Assembly (NCBI RefSeq): GCF_028583425.1 | Contig: NC_072790.1 | Coordinates: 63,822,052 to 63,886,051, forward strand | Reading direction: 5' to 3' | Length of the DNA: 64,000 nucleotides | Origin: Eublepharis macularius | Taxonomy: Eukaryota > Chordata > Lepidosauria > Squamata > Eublepharidae | Shown: in pieces, positions 32,591-44,552 of the stretch | Position numbering within the stretch: position 1 is the stretch's first letter | Layout of the letters: each line of letters starts with the position of its first letter | The notes under the pieces: generated by a model | The model's database searches: none | Seen by the model: the letters and a program-made list of their open reading frames with translations, nothing else | Told to the model about the DNA's origin: nothing | Program-made: the position numbers and the translations under genes

Positions 32591-33346
32591 AATAAACCTA
32601 TCACCTATCATGTTAGCCTTCAAGCTCCAGGCTAAAACCTCTCCATTTGCCATGCCTTTTAACTGAAAGGTACCCCATATTTTTTGTTTTTTATTGATCA
32701 TAGCCTGTATTCACCACCTGTTATAGCCTACTTACATATTTCTAAGACAATTTTACACCACTGATATTCTTTAATGCAGGTTTTGGTACATGTAGATTGG
32801 GATGCTCTCATTGCTGGAGATAAGTTTTAGTTTCATTGAATTGTTTTTATGGTTTTAGTGATAAATTGATTTATACACACACGTAGATACATACAAACGC
32901 ATGTGCGTATGTGTTCTTATTTGCCAACTTGAACAAGTATCTGGAGAGGTGAGATAGAAATGTCCTAAATAAATAATAAATAAAGGAGCTCCTCTAATAT
33001 GCTTTTATTTCCCCCATAAATGAAAGATTTGCATTCTACGGACTATTCTTTTTAGCTTATATGCTATATCTAATTGTTGCATTAACTAACGAGGGATGGA
33101 AAAAATCTACTTAAAAATAAAGGGTCATCGTTCAGACAAAATTAAGCATTTTATGTCCCCTTGCTTTCTGTTGGAGAATTAAGCATGTGAGTTCTCCCAG
33201 TGAAACAGTGACTAAAAATGCTTAATATTGGCTGAATCGTAGCCAAGGTTTGTCCTCCCTCTTGTTCTCAAAAGCCAATTTGCTAATGTAACCTTCCATT
33301 CTTGATACATTTTCCAAGAAAATGTTACTTTTTTATGTTTCTACAG

Positions 33347-33597
33347 GGAGAAATATAAAGCGTTCACATCAAAGTGTTTAAAACACATCTCCCAATCATG
33401 TCTTGAAAATAATGCCTGCATAGAATACTTGGATGCAAGTGATTTTAATTGCTCTGACAGTGCTGAGTGCAGAAAAGCTTATATCGACATGTGGGGAACC
33501 ATCCGCCCTGCAGAGTGCACTTGTGACGTCAGATCACCCGCGGAACGATCTACATGCAAGCTGTTCCATCACACCCTCCAAAGAAACTCCTGCTTCA
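33347..33597 (+). CDS. GFRAL: GFRAL exon 7: D3
   Basis: 251 nt, phase 2 to phase 1, acceptor TTTCTACAG and donor GTAAGT; residues 366-449. It encodes EKYKAFTSKCLKHISQSC, CIEYLD, FNCSDSAECRKAYIDMWGTI and AECTC, then CKLFHHTLQRNSCF. These match human D3 (CKAAYIDILGT, VQCTC, CKIFQHMLHRKSCF). NCS in FNCSDS is a possible N-glycosylation site. D3 is the part of the receptor that faces RET in known complexes. The donor lies directly after the last cysteine pair. Confidence 0.97.
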
Positions 33598-33604
33598 GTA
33601 AGTT

Positions 33605-33735
33605 TAACATAAGAGCAGCCCTAGGACCGATGGTCCATCTAGGCCAGCACCCTGTTTCCCCACAGTGGATGGCTAAATTCTTTGAAAGGGTACAAGGAGG
33701 GACACAGAGGCCAGAGCCTCCTTGGTTCTTCACCT
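33605..33735 (-). mobile_element. CR1 3'-end fragment (minus strand)
   Basis: ACCGATGGTCCATCTAGGCC and AGCACCCTGTTTCCCCACAG are the reverse complement of the CR1 3' end seen at 56230-56275. It starts 7 bp after the exon 7 donor. Confidence 0.65.
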
Positions 33736-33745
33736 TCCCAGTAAC

Positions 33746-34140
33746 CAGGGCTTTTTTCTGAGAAAAGAGGTGGTGGAACTCAGTAGGTTGCCAGCACAGG
33801 GGGCAACTCTTGGTGGGAAGTGGTGCCCCTGGTACCACATGTGCGCGGGCAAAGTGCACGCATGCTCCCAGGGCCAATGATGTCACTTTGGGTCAGCTGG
33901 AACAAGGGGGGAGTTTTTAAAAGTTTAAATTGCCCTAGGTGAAAATGGTCACATGGTGGGTGGCCCCGCCCCCTGATCTCCAGACAGAGGGGAGTTGAGA
34001 TTGCACCACTGGAGCAGCGCGGAGGGCAATCTAAACTCCCCTCTGTCTGGAGATCAGGGGGTGGGGCCACCAGCCATGTGACCATTTTCAAGAGGTTTCG
34101 GAACTCCATTCCACCATGTTCCAGCTGAAAAAAAGCCCTG
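33746..34140. mobile_element. hAT-type MITE, longer variant, perfect 8-bp TSD
   Basis: CAGGGCTTTTTTCTGAGAAA at the left and AAAAAAAGCCCTG at the right. CCAGTAAC flanks both ends (33738-33745, 34141-34148). It contains about 130 extra bases near the left arm (33791-33930) that are absent from the copies at 9033 and 28534. Confidence 0.92.
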
Positions 34141-34991
34141 CCAGTAACTAGTATGCCGAGGTTCAGGTGGGGACCCACAACAAAATATTTTTTGTTTGCC
34201 AAATACTAGTGTCAAAAAGTGAGGGGAGTCCAATTTTGCAACCATCCTTAGGCAAGCTAAGAACAACACCTTCCCCCTTTCCAAACATTTCTGGGACTCT
34301 GACAACAAGCCAGCTGGGTCAGTTCCAGCAGGCAAGCTCTGGCAGCCCCAAGGATAGCTAGAAGTGGGGAGGAGGATTCTTTCCTATTCAGCCTTTTGGC
34401 TGCAAAAGAAAAAGTTCTGGAAATGCCCAAGTAGCTCCATTCCCTTCACACCTTTCCAGGCACCACTGGGCTGCTGACAGCCTGCTAGCCACTGCACTCT
34501 CACCATCCCAAGGATGGCTGGGCAGGGGGAGCCTGCTCTACCCCTTTTTGGCCACCCATGTGGCTCTGATAGCTTGTGTTGTGGGACTGCTCCAGCAGGT
34601 GTGCACTCATCCTCAAGACAGGGGCCCGAGAGAACTCACGGAGCCAACCTGTCTCTTTTCCTCTCTCTCGAGTTAGCAGCACCGCCTGGTGAAGTTGCAC
34701 ACATTGCTATTGATATTACTGGAGACAACAACATTCTAGCAGGGAAGGTGTTGCAGAAAATGCTGAGGGTGGACTGTGTCCTTTAATACTCTTGAAAGGA
34801 TGTAGAGTTACAGGCCCCTCCCCTCCAGAAGCAAGACACCAGTACTTATAGGTGTCATGCCCCATTATAGTGGTGAGCACTCCAATGGAGCTGTGCTGGT
34901 TTGGGGCTTTGATAGGCTTGGGGGGTGGTTGGGGAAAGTCTCTTGATGCAGCAGCAGGAGATGGGGTGGAGGATTCAGGGTCCAAGTCTGA

Positions 34992-35417
34992 GAGTCTCTC
35001 TACATGAGAAGCCTCATCATGTTTGTCAAGTTTAGGGAGATGTTTTAGTTGAGAAGCGTAGTTTTAAAAGACAGAGCTGAGGGAGATCGCTCCTCGGAGG
35101 CTTTGTCAATTTCATCTTCCCCTCCCCAAGGGCTCTGTCAATTTCACCTCTCTAAAACCATGTGAGATCACAACCAGAGGGCAGCTAGGAATGGAAATGA
35201 GCTGGAGCTGCCTTCCAGAGCTGGGCTTGGACCTGGAGAGGTTATAATGGGCTGAAGTTTCCCTTCTGGCCTTTCACAGCCCCTTCACACTGCTCCAGTG
35301 TATAGCAAAGCCTTTGCCCTGCCACCAGCTCTGTCTTTTTAAACTACCCTTCCCAGCTACCATTGCATCTCCCAACACATGTTCTTCACAAGTCAGATGT
35401 CTCATGTGGAGAGATTC
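34992..35417. mobile_element. MITE with TCTCYACATGAGA terminal repeats
   Basis: Left end GAGTCTCTCTACATGAGA, right end TCTCATGTGGAGAGATTC. Inner stretches pair AGACAGAGCTGAGGGAG with CCAGCTCTGTCTTTTTAAAC. The ends are clear; the TSD is not. Confidence 0.6.
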
Positions 35418-36894
35418 TGCATCAGAAGGCAGGGCTGTTTCCTAGTGTGAGCAGGCTGATTCACTCTCTTAGGACTCAACACCAGGGAGCTCCTGGTGGC
35501 CATGTTGAGAATTCGACATGTCAACGAGACTGCCTCTGAATATTTCTGTTTAGCCATCATGGCTAATAGCTTCAGAGAGACTTATTTCCCATGAATTTTT
35601 CTAAAGCCCTTTTAAAGCCACCTTATTCTTCTGGTCATCATAACTACATTCCATGGCATCACTGCATTGTATGAAGAAATGGGGGGTTTTGCCTGTCCAG
35701 AATATAATGCTAATCAACTTAATTGTGTACTCATGAGTTCTGGTATTTTGGGAGAGGGAGAAAAAGTCCTCTGTGTGCAATCTTTAAATTAAACTCAGTT
35801 GAAAACACTTTACATGTACTATCCTCTTTCTTTTAAAATACAACCCAGCTCCATGTTCATTGTTGTGGTTTGTAGGCTGCAACTCTCAGGACAGAGGTGG
35901 AGGGGGAAATTGTTGGAGATGTGTGTCACAAGTTATGGGATAGTGACCTTCCACCATCCACCGCCTCGTCTGAGAGGTCTATTTTTAAATTTAGCTGTTG
36001 ATTCTATTCATATGTCTTCACACTTGCAAGGAAGGTATGGATGATCAAGTGTTTTTAACCTCTGCAACTCAGTATACCTATTAGTCTGGTCCACTCACTC
36101 ACAGTGTTTAAAAGTTTACAAAGATTAGAATGAAGATGTTTTCCTACTGAAATTAACCTTGTTTAGGAATGCTGAAATGAATGAAGGTGCCATCATTACA
36201 GATAAAAGGACAGAAAGAGAAGTGCAGCGTACTTTGGGGTAAATATCTTCACTAATGTTCTGCTTAAAATATTAAGAATTTGACAGTGCTAGGTAGGGCA
36301 GCCACCAAGAAGATTAACAGTGCAGTCCTAAGCAGAGGTACCCCCTTCTAAGTCCACTGCGGACAGTGGGCTTAGAAAAATGTAACTCTACTTTGGGTGG
36401 CACTGTCAAATCGTGGCAAAATTAATGAAGGAAATGGACATAAGAAAGAAGGAAACATTTGATAATGGTAATATTGACAAATGTATATGGACAACTTATG
36501 ATGATGAGTACCGCAATAATAATCAAATCACACCTCATTAGTACTTGCTATTTCCTTCAGGCCTCTAAACCTGCACAAACCATTTCCTGCTTGAGAATTC
36601 AGTTAACTCAATTGATAGGGCAGGAACGAGAGCTGCTCTTCATTGACCCTTTTGTTATGTAGCAACATTTTCTCCTCTGTTAAACCAAAAGACAGCAGCT
36701 CATCCAACATTATTTAGTGTACGGTCAAGTAATATACAAACGCAATCTCTTTATACAATCTCTTCTTAGCAATGCAATCTAGACTACCTAGAATTTAGAG
36801 TTTACTTTTTAAAAAGACTGCCTAGAATTCACACATACTGGGTATGCATATCTTCATCCTATTGTACTCTGTCTATATTCTCCCCTGTTTATAG

Positions 36895-36990
36895 GTCAGA
36901 TAGCAGGCAGAAAGGCTGTGCATTACCCATTGCATACAGATCTGCCTGAAACAAAACCTTCTGTGACACACAAGAAATCCTTATTTGCTG
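36895..36990 (+). CDS. GFRAL: GFRAL exon 8: juxtamembrane stalk
   Basis: 96 nt, phases 1 to 1, acceptor TGTTTATAG and donor GTAGGC; residues 450-481, beginning SQIAGRKAVHYPLHTDLPET. It has no cysteine and little sequence similarity to the human stalk, but the same position, similar length and same phases. It was identified by splice sites and the unbroken frame joining D3 to the transmembrane exon. Confidence 0.82.
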
Positions 36991-39386
36991 GTAGGCTGGA
37001 TTTAAATTTTTTTAAATGTACCATTAAGCTCACTTGTGTATTAATAAAATCTTTTTTAAAAAATGGAAAGCAATGGATCATCTACTGAACCAAATAATTT
37101 TCAATATGCTGGAAGTGATCTTGCACAGAACTTTCATACAGGTAAAGGTGTTTGAAACTAAAAAGATGGGGTGGGGTGGGGAGATGGTGGAATATGCCCT
37201 GAATACTGAATATTTCTAAAGCAAAAGAGCATGAAGGATTTAGCAAAAACTATTATAAATGGTACAATCTCCAAGGATCAGACAACCTGCCAGGAACAAA
37301 TAGAAAATAAAACACCATGTCTGGCAGGGTGGGTGGGTGGGGGATAATCCAATAAATGTAGCCTACCAGTTGGCAATATTCCCTGTTGGTTTTAAAATTC
37401 CATTTCTGTATTTTAAATTATCATGATTTATTTTTCAGATGCATAACATTTAAGTTAACCCCAGGGTATGTCTAAAAGATCTGTATCTTTAATGACATGT
37501 ATTCACTCTGAACAAGTCAAACTATTTAGTTACACTTTGGAATGTTTCCCCTTGGCCACTTCATTGATCTTGTACTTTTGTCAAGTCAGGACATTTCATT
37601 TAGGAAGGCATTTAATTCCATTACTATTGAATTGATAAAAAGTGACATAATGATGTATGAGGCAGAATGTACAAGGCAGATATTTGAACACTGCTACTGA
37701 TAGAATTGGGTTTCAAACTGTGCATTTTACTGGGATACTTCTAGTGGTTTTGAATGAAGGTTATTTTAATTATGACTTTTATGTATTAGTGCATATTGTG
37801 TGTTGCCTTGCATACGTTGTAGCAAAAAGGTATAACTTATGTCTTTCTGAAACACAAAAAAACAATATGATTTGGATCCTACCTTTCAGCTAAGCTTAAT
37901 CCCATGACTCTCTTCCATCAAGTCTTCCTCCAAAAGAAAGAGATTTCCTTCAACAAAGAAGACTTATCTCCATTATAAGAAGTCTTTTTTCATCAAATGG
38001 TCAATCTCCATTATAGGAAGTTTTCTCCCCTGAAGGAAGACTTAGCAGAAGAGAGTCATGGGATCTTAGTTGAAGGAATTCATAGGCACACCCAGGGTTT
38101 TTTTTCTGGGAAAAGAGGTGGCGGAACTCTCAAGAGGGAAATGAAGAAGAAACACATGGGATTCTTTGAAATCATTATTTTCAAGCACTATTGCCGAGTA
38201 TTTTCAAGAGGTGCTGGAACTCCGTTCCCCTGCGTTCCCCCTGAAAAAAAGCCCTGGGTACACCCTTTATGTATACACTTACTTCCATATCCACTGAATT
38301 CTTAAGATCATGTGAGCTCATCTGAGCATATGAAGCATGCCCCCTTCCACTTCCATGTCAGCCCATACATTTTAGTAAAGAAAACACATCCTCATGCACT
38401 TTCTTTTGACTGCTTCTTCTCTCCCAATTGAAAAGATTGAAGAAATTCATGCCCAGAGAAATTTCATGCTCACTGGATAGTCAGTCGAAAATGCAATAAT
38501 ATCATATTAGCTGATGAAATTCAAAATTCATCTTACAGTTTCAAAGTTGACGTTAGTGGCCTGTTGTCATGCAAAGATGACAGTCTACTTCAAAATTCAT
38601 ACTGTATCCAAAAGGGTGGTAAGTATGTAATTGGCGAGGATTGTCCTCCAAATTTGTTGCAATTGAGATGATGTTCTTGGCTTCACAGACTTTAATTAGT
38701 TCTAAAATGCCATTGTTTACAAGTGGAGAGGAAATGGAAATTAGCTTCTGGTGGTGCCAAGAAATACTAAGAGTCATTTATCTAGCCAATGAATTGTAAG
38801 TCTATAATTCCCAGCTTTATGTAAAAGCTAATAGCCTGTTACAAAAACTTGCTTACACCAATTACTTCCTTCTTATGATACAGTACCACATTAAGTACAG
38901 TGCTCACGCTGGCTTACTGATGGATCCCAGCGGAATAATAATCATAGAGTTCCTTCTCCCCAATCCAATAATTCCTCCACACCTCCAGGCTAACAAGACC
39001 CTCCACAAATGCCTTAAAAATAATTTTTTGATGCAGGAGGTCATCAGTTAGTTTGGGAACTATGTACTAGTGCATCCATTGGGATTTTCTGCCAAATGTA
39101 TTTATGCAGTCTTTTGCAACACAAAGCATTGATTACTCTAAAATCTTTTTGATTACAGTGGGAGAGACCTACATCACCATGCTATTATGACATCAGTGTA
39201 TTTAGGAGGATGCAATTCTGTTTAGGTTTCCTCTGTGAAACACTTTTCCTTCTAAAATCAACAGAGAATAAAAGAATACAACTTTGTCTCAGTCATGCCA
39301 CATGTGGAAAGATACTGTGCTTCTTTCTAAAGAAATGCTTTCCGAGTAATATTTTTCTGTGTTTATTTTTTGTGATTAAATTCTAG
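36991..39386 (+). other. GFRAL: GFRAL intron 8
   Basis: Holds one hAT MITE (38093-38256). The stretches 37000-38080 and 38270-39380 are AT-rich and show no recognised gene or repeat. Confidence 0.6.
38093..38256. mobile_element. hAT-type MITE, short variant
   Basis: CAGGGTTTTTTTTCTGGGAA at the left and AAAAAAAGCCCTG at the right. The flanks are GGCACACC and GGTACACC (7 of 8). The ends match the other hAT MITEs, but the centre (38140-38210) has unrelated sequence without the palindrome. Confidence 0.85.
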
Positions 39387-39468
39387 GTGACAAAATCTAC
39401 ATTGCAATCTATTCCTGTTGTGTAATTCTTATCCTGGGATTAGTCCTACTGGCTTTACTTAAGACCAG
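39387..39468 (+). CDS. GFRAL: GFRAL exon 9: transmembrane helix
   Basis: 82 nt, phase 1 to 2, acceptor AAATTCTAG and donor GTAATG; residues 482-508. It encodes GDKIYIAIYSCCVILILGLV and LLALLKTR, one hydrophobic helix of about 20 residues with a basic stop-transfer end. This agrees with human GFRAL, which is a type I membrane protein, unlike the GPI-anchored GFRA1-4. Confidence 0.92.
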
Positions 39469-40933
39469 GTAATGTCTGCAGTATTAATTGCCAATGTGTG
39501 GATGCCAGAAGGGTATGCCAGGGGATGTGTGAGGGTGGGAACTTGGTGTGGGGGTGGGTAGGTGCTTTTTCCAGAGTGTGCAACTTCACAAACCTTCAGT
39601 TATCTTATCTGTGATTCCAAGAACTCGCAATTTCTAACATGAACAGAAATGTTTAAGGAATATTGTATGGGGAACAGTGAGAAACATAATGTGGCATATA
39701 TAGTCATGCCATGTATTATGTCAAATCACATTATTTAATATCACAAAAATAAAGCAGAAACAGGTAGTATGTCGGACTCTCCGTCTTGGTTGTTGGAGCC
39801 GGGGGGGGGCCTCATCCTCCAGGTTGACCTTGGCAGAAGACCCAACCTAGGGAAGGCCTCAGAAATGGCAGGAGGAGGGGGGTTAACAGCACCCTTGCAT
39901 CCCCTCTCACACCTTTGGACCGGCTGGGCTTGCCTTCTCTCTGGCTTGTCTTGAACTCGCTACCGCCTCCTCCACTATGTTTTTTCTCCCAATTACGCCT
40001 CATCAGTTGGGCTCCCTTTTAAAGGCCTTCCAGTCCCTCCTTCCCCAGGCTCTGTCCAATTAGGGGGCATTCCTCCCCCTCCCCTAGTGATGGTCAGGTC
40101 TGCCGGCCTGTCAGAGGTCCCTCTGGCTGGCCCTTCCCTTGGCCCTCCCCACGGTTAAGGCCACCTTGCAAGGTGGGGCTGGCTGGGCACCACCCTCCTG
40201 TGTCCCCTGAATGCCAGGCCAGCATCAGCAGGGCTTCCTCTGTGGCCCCTGCTCTCCAGATGGCCATTCTGATGGCTCCTCTAGTGTCTCCTGGGGGCCC
40301 TGCTGCCTCCTCCATGGCCACTTCTTCTGGAGGGTCTGGCCACCTTGCCAGGCCTCATTGTTGTCTGCATGGCTTCCCTGGCACCTGGGGAGGGCCATGT
40401 GGGCTCAACAAGCCATGTCTCCATGCCCTTGGCTTCCCCAGCACCCGGGAAGGGCTGTATCAACTTGCAGGCCCTGTTGCAGCCCTCCGCTGTCCCCTCA
40501 TCTCATGAGGCTGCGCTACCTCACAAGGCTGTGGTTCCTGCAGCCTCTTCTGCTCCTCTGGAGAGCCAGGTGTCTCCTCGGGTCTTCTTCTGGGTCCCTC
40601 AATTGCTGTGGCAGCTTCCATTGTGGCCCAGCCAGGTAAGTCCAGGGCTGGGGGGGGGGCTTGCTGTCCCCAGACACAGTAATAGATGGCTTAGAAATCT
40701 TCTCATTGTGGTCTTTGACATCCAAATAACAGGCAACACAATCCAACCCTCATTCTATTGATTTCAGTAAGAGAAATAATCAGTGGAAGATAAACATTAC
40801 CCGAACCATACTCAACTATTACACTGTAAATGAGACTGGCTATTGATTTTCACTTAGACACCAAAATAATTCACATATTCTGGATATTGGCAAGAAGGAT
40901 CTAATCATTTCATACATATTTGTTTGTTTTCAG
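39469..40933 (+). other. GFRAL: GFRAL intron 9, with a GC-rich block
   Basis: From about 39770 to 40670 is a GC-rich, C-rich block with long low-complexity open frames on both strands (up to 142 residues), bounded by G-runs near 39800 and 40650. It matches no gene family I know. It resembles the block at 22570-23520 in composition and shares AGTCCAGGGC. The rest of the intron shows nothing recognised. Confidence 0.4.
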
Positions 40934-41078
40934 AGCTTTCAGAAGCAAGGCAAAGGCTCCTTCACCCACACATCTCTCAGAGAGGCTTATGATTCCTCAG
41001 CAACCATGGATTGTCAACTGTGTGGCTAATGATTTTCCACGTTCTTCTCCTAGTCAGCCCGTTGCACCTCTACCATGA
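40934..41078 (+). CDS. GFRAL: GFRAL exon 10: cytoplasmic tail and stop
   Basis: 145 nt, entering in phase 2 after the acceptor TTTGTTTTCAG and ending TGA at 41076-41078; residues 509-556. It begins AFRSKAKAPSP, comparable to SRISSKARDPSS in human, then continues for about 37 more residues where the human protein ends at GEL. The extra part (LMIPQQPWIVNCVANDFPRS and a Pro/Ser-rich end) shows no kinase or docking motif that I recognise. Confidence 0.88.
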
Positions 41079-41351
41079 AAGACCTCTTGACAAAAATGAT
41101 TAACAGCCACCAACCTTTTCCACTTCAGTAAGTGCTGGGCAACTTACTACAGAAGCCGTTGCCTCAGGAGTTCTATTCGCCATGTACTATTCTTCCCTGC
41201 AAATGAGATCATTCCCCCCAAGCTGGAGAACAAAGGCCTGGGGAACATTTGCAAGAGAGATTCACAGGGGGTCAGGATTGAGCACCCTGTCCTATCTGCC
41301 ATTTCTCCTTTGCAGTTGCCTCTCTGCATCCCTACATTTTAAAAAAATAAA
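41079..41351 (+). terminator. GFRAL: GFRAL 3' UTR with AATAAA signal
   Basis: The 3' UTR follows the TGA directly. AATAAA at 41346-41351, 268 bases after the stop, is followed by GT-rich sequence and is a good polyadenylation signal candidate. Confidence 0.65.
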
Positions 41352-41832
41352 ATGGTGTTCTCGTTGCACTTATTCCATGGGGTCATCATTGCATGTATTT
41401 CCATGCTCATTGCTTATTGCATACGTTCTTGCCAGAATACAGTTTATGCCCATATGCATGTTATTCCAGTTACATGAGAGTGGCAGTTGTGTTACTTCTT
41501 CCTTGTTCATGTGAAAAGACCCAGTCTATGCCAGAGGAGCTGCAACTGCTTCCCATACCAGTTTTAACCCAGTTTTCAGACAGTAGGCCCAGCTGACCTC
41601 TCCTCCTTTTGCTTCTTGAGGCAAGCCACAAGATAGGTTCCTTCTGCTGGACCACTGCTCTGACGCCTATGCTTTCCTTAGCAGAACTTCATTTGATGTG
41701 TGGTTGTGTAAAACACACTTGCTGCCTAGAATGTTATTGGCTCTCTCTGCTGTCATAGGCATAGCAAATATCTTTCAAGCCAGCAGACGTTTCAGAATAG
41801 CATTGCTCTTGTTCTAGTAAGTCTGCAAAGAA

Positions 41833-42228
41833 TGTTAGAAGACGGGACCGGCGATGTCTCTTGCTCAGGCCTTTAGGACCGCCAGCAGAGAAGAAGGAAG
41901 GCAACAACCATAGAGTCAGTTAGATAGATAGGCTGCTATCAGTCTCCTTCCTGCCAGGGGAACTTCCTTCCTTCCCTGCTCTCCCCCTCCTCTGTCTCTT
42001 CTTCCCTGCTTGCACCAGGAAGAGGCAGCATGGTGTCTCCTCCTGAGAGAGATGGCCTACTTTCTATCTAAAGCTGTCTTTAGCTAGTTAGATCAGTTAT
42101 TCGTTATCTCTCCACTAAACTTATGTAAATATATTTCTTTAGATAAATAAAGTTATTGGTTCTCTAACTTGGATGAGAGCTTTCTGCGTGCAGTTTGTTT
42201 AGTTAACGTGCCTTAACTAAAACCCAGT
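41833..42228 (+). mobile_element. Possible solo LTR fossil
   Basis: A stretch with TG at its left edge and AATAAA near 42147 within TTTAGATAAATAAAGTTATT, then about 80 bases to an end flanked by AAGAA on both sides. Length and layout are those of a single LTR. The ends are not canonical and no internal region is present, so the family is unresolved and the call is weak. Confidence 0.25.
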
Positions 42229-43029
42229 GAAGAATGCCACACCCACCAGAAAGTAAAGAGTGTTTTGTTTTATCTGCTGTTCCCTTAATGACCCCTTTTT
42301 CCTGCCTTATATGGTTTTTATTTGCTGTATTTTGTTTTATAAATGTATTTTTCGTTCTGTTTTTAATTGTTTATGATGCATTTTATTATGCTGTTTTAAA
42401 GGTTAGCTGCACTGATGGTCCTGATTGCACAGGAAGGGAGGGGTACTGTCCCCACCCCATTAAAGAGTTGTGCTCTCAGCACAACAGGGAGTGGTGCTGT
42501 TACCCACATTAGTTTCTGTGTCAGACCTGTCACATGGACAGTATTCCTTGAATATAAAAATCCTAAAACACAGCTTCAAGATTAAGAAGGGATTGTTTGA
42601 GTCTGTTGTATATATGGGTCCAAGTCTAACACAATAGACTCTCTAAAGGAACAGAGGGAAGGGAGACAAGCACTTAATCATCAATTAACTTTATTACATT
42701 ATTCCAGGTACTGAAAAGGTTAAAGTATATAACAGCGAACTTTTATAATAGTACAACAGTAATTTATTTATAGCAGTCCAATAAAACCTTTCATTTTTCC
42801 TGGAAGTGACATCAATCATCTCTAGGAATCACCAGAAACTCTATGGCAGAGTTTGTAGTGATTCTAAGAGATGTAACATTTCAACATTTCCTGAGAAATG
42901 TTGTCAGGCTGTCATTGACAGCCACCCCACATGTCCACACACCCCAGTGTCCTGTTGTTTTTCAGGCCAAGCTGACTGGGCCACAAGGAATCATCTTGAG
43001 CTCTCAAATATTTCCTCTGGGCCCTCACA

Positions 43030-43622
43030 AAGTACTTCATAGCCTTGGACCCTTGTATCTGCAAGACCAACTCTCTTATGCTCCAACAGAATAACTCTAC
43101 TCATCCGAACAGGGTCTTCTGCAGGTCCCATCCTACAAATTGCTACGATTGACAACTGCCTATGCATATGCATTCTCTGTTGCGACCCCCACCTTATGAA
43201 ATGGCCTGCCTGATGAGGTTAGGAGGACTCCCACTGTCCTGGCATTCTGCAAACTATGCAAAACTGAATTAATCAGGGGAGAGCATTTTTACAACAATAA
43301 TAGGGCTACTTTATAATAGAATGCTTCAGGAAGTTGTTTTAATAAAGGAACTGTGGACTGTACTCCTGCATGTGGTATATACTATCTGTTGCTATATATA
43401 TTATTATGAAAATTCTGCATCATTTAGCTTCTTGTGTTAAAACTTATTCTTTGTCTTCAGTTTTGTTTCCAATTTCATTTCAGAGTCCTGCTTGGTTTCA
43501 GATTTCCGCAATCCTAACCCTATTATTTTGCCTATTGGATGTCCCATCCTGTGGATTGCATTCACTTACAGTATGTAATCAGCCTTGAGTCTCAATGAGA
43601 GAGGCTAGCTATAAATAATGCA
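43030..43622 (+). mobile_element. LINE 3' fragment (L2/CR1 group)
   Basis: Decayed RT C-terminus (LGPLYLQDQLSY, then an LAFCKLCKTEL-like stretch near 43240-43270). The 3' end GTATGTAATCAGCCTTGAGT resembles 30270-30300 and 44165-44180. Confidence 0.6.
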
Positions 43623-44069
43623 TGTAAGTATATATATACCCAGACTTCATATAGAAATAATCCATATCCTAGTTATATCTTATTCTAAGTGCTCAAGGCC
43701 CCTGGGCACTTGGAATTTTGTCTCCTTGGACTCTCTGCCACTTTGGTTCTGGAGACTAAAACTGTTGGGAAAATTGGCACAATGGCAATTTGTGAGAAAT
43801 TCTGGTGTCCCAATAGTTCCATTGGCAGCTGGTGAACATGTTCGGCTGTGCGTGTGGTTTCCTAAATCAGAGGCAGCTTCTACATTCTCAAATTCTACTT
43901 GTTTCTCAAAAAATGCACTTCATTAATGTTTTGATACATTTTTATTGTGTTTGTGCTTCTTTGTGATTTAAGCTATGGGTGATTTTATGTTACTGTTTTT
44001 CTAGTACAAGGTTTACTATGAATTTTGGCATAGACAATGTAATGTTAATTATTTGATTCATTGTTTCTT

Positions 44070-44222
44070 TTAGCTGTATTTCAGATTTCTGGTTAGTTTC
44101 AGATTTCTGCAATCCAAATCCAATTGCATTGCTTATTGGACGCATTGTATTAACTTACATTGCATAATCCGCCTTGTGTCAGTGAGAAAGGGCAGTTTGT
44201 AAGCAACATAAATAAATAAAAA
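44070..44222 (+). mobile_element. LINE 3' end fragment
   Basis: Only the terminal 150 bp or so: TTCAGATTTCTGCAATCCAA, CATAATCCGCCTTGTGTCAG and the tail ATAAATAAATAAA. Same family as 43030-43622. Confidence 0.6.
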
Positions 44223-44552
44223 CAAAGTATGTTTATTGTGTCCCCATTTTATTAGCATCTTTATTTTAAAGAAATCTAATCCTGATACTGGCACAGAACG
44301 AGATATTTATTTATTCAAAACGTTCAAAAACTTACCATTCTCCTAGATTAACTGGGCCCTAAGGTGGGTAATAATAATATAAATGATATAAACCTTAATT
44401 CTTTAAAAAAATTAAAACAGTCACTAGGAAAGAAAACCAGGGAACCCAGAAGGCAATCATCATGGAGAGAAAAAGGCCTTTCTAAAGAGTTCCATCCTAC
44501 AGGCTCAAAGAGATGCCAATTTTCTAACTTTTTCTGGAAGTTGGTTCAATAG

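Larger units (their letters stand above)
31640..32985 (+). mobile_element. L2/CR1-group LINE fragment with two insertions
   Basis: Decayed C-terminal coding (near 31690-31900 and 32190-32310) is split by the MITE at 31937-32158 and the SINE at 32379-32590. It resumes to a 3' end at GGTGAGATAGAAATGTCCTA and the tail AATAAATAATAAATAAA (about 32985). Confidence 0.55.
30880..33346 (+). other. GFRAL: GFRAL intron 6
   Basis: Includes a truncated MITE (31403-31590), an L2-like LINE in pieces (31640-32985) interrupted by a MITE (31937-32158) and a minus-strand SINE (32379-32590). The stretches 30890-31140 and 32990-33340 show nothing recognised. A 193-residue minus-strand open frame at 31178-31759 covers these repeats and is not a gene. 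Confidence 0.6.
33598..36894 (+). other. GFRAL: GFRAL intron 7
   Basis: Starts with a minus-strand CR1 3' fragment (33605-33735), then a hAT MITE (33746-34140) and a long-TIR MITE (34992-35417). A diverged short palindrome of the 14391 type lies at about 36318-36412. The stretches 34150-34980, 35420-36310 and 36420-36890 hold nothing I can name. Confidence 0.6.
7172..41078 (+). other. GFRAL: GFRAL gene model, ten coding exons
   Basis: GDNF-receptor-alpha-like, the GDF15 receptor that works with RET; in mammals it is expressed in the hindbrain. Coding exons: 7172-7193, 14864-14995, 20918-21067, 24029-24442, 28188-28238, 30552-30879, 33347-33597, 36895-36990, 39387-39468 and 40934-41078. The sum is 1671 nt, exactly 557 codons with the stop. 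Junction phases are 1,1,1,1,1,2,1,1,2 and every junction uses GT and AG. Product layout: signal peptide about 1-20; D1 about 23-101; an extra cysteine-rich domain about 133-225; a linker with exon 5; D2 and D3 about 264-449; a juxtamembrane stalk 450-483; a TM helix about 485-505; and a tail to 556. Human GFRAL, as I recall it, is 394 residues; the 138-residue exon 4 accounts for most of the difference and the longer tail for much of the rest. Confidence 0.9.
41352..44540. other. Start of the intergenic region between GFRAL and HMGCLL1
   Basis: 41352-41820 holds nothing recognised. An LTR-like stretch, LINE 3' fragments and unassigned AT-rich DNA follow. No exon-like structure was found here. 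Confidence 0.5.

Noticed and set aside
40173-40761. Open frames of 111-142 residues in GFRAL intron 9
   Set aside because: GC-rich low-complexity block; no conserved motif; read-through due to composition.
42234-42512. 92-residue open frame with a hydrophobic stretch
   Set aside because: It comes from T-rich sequence after the possible LTR; no start context, family match or exon signals.
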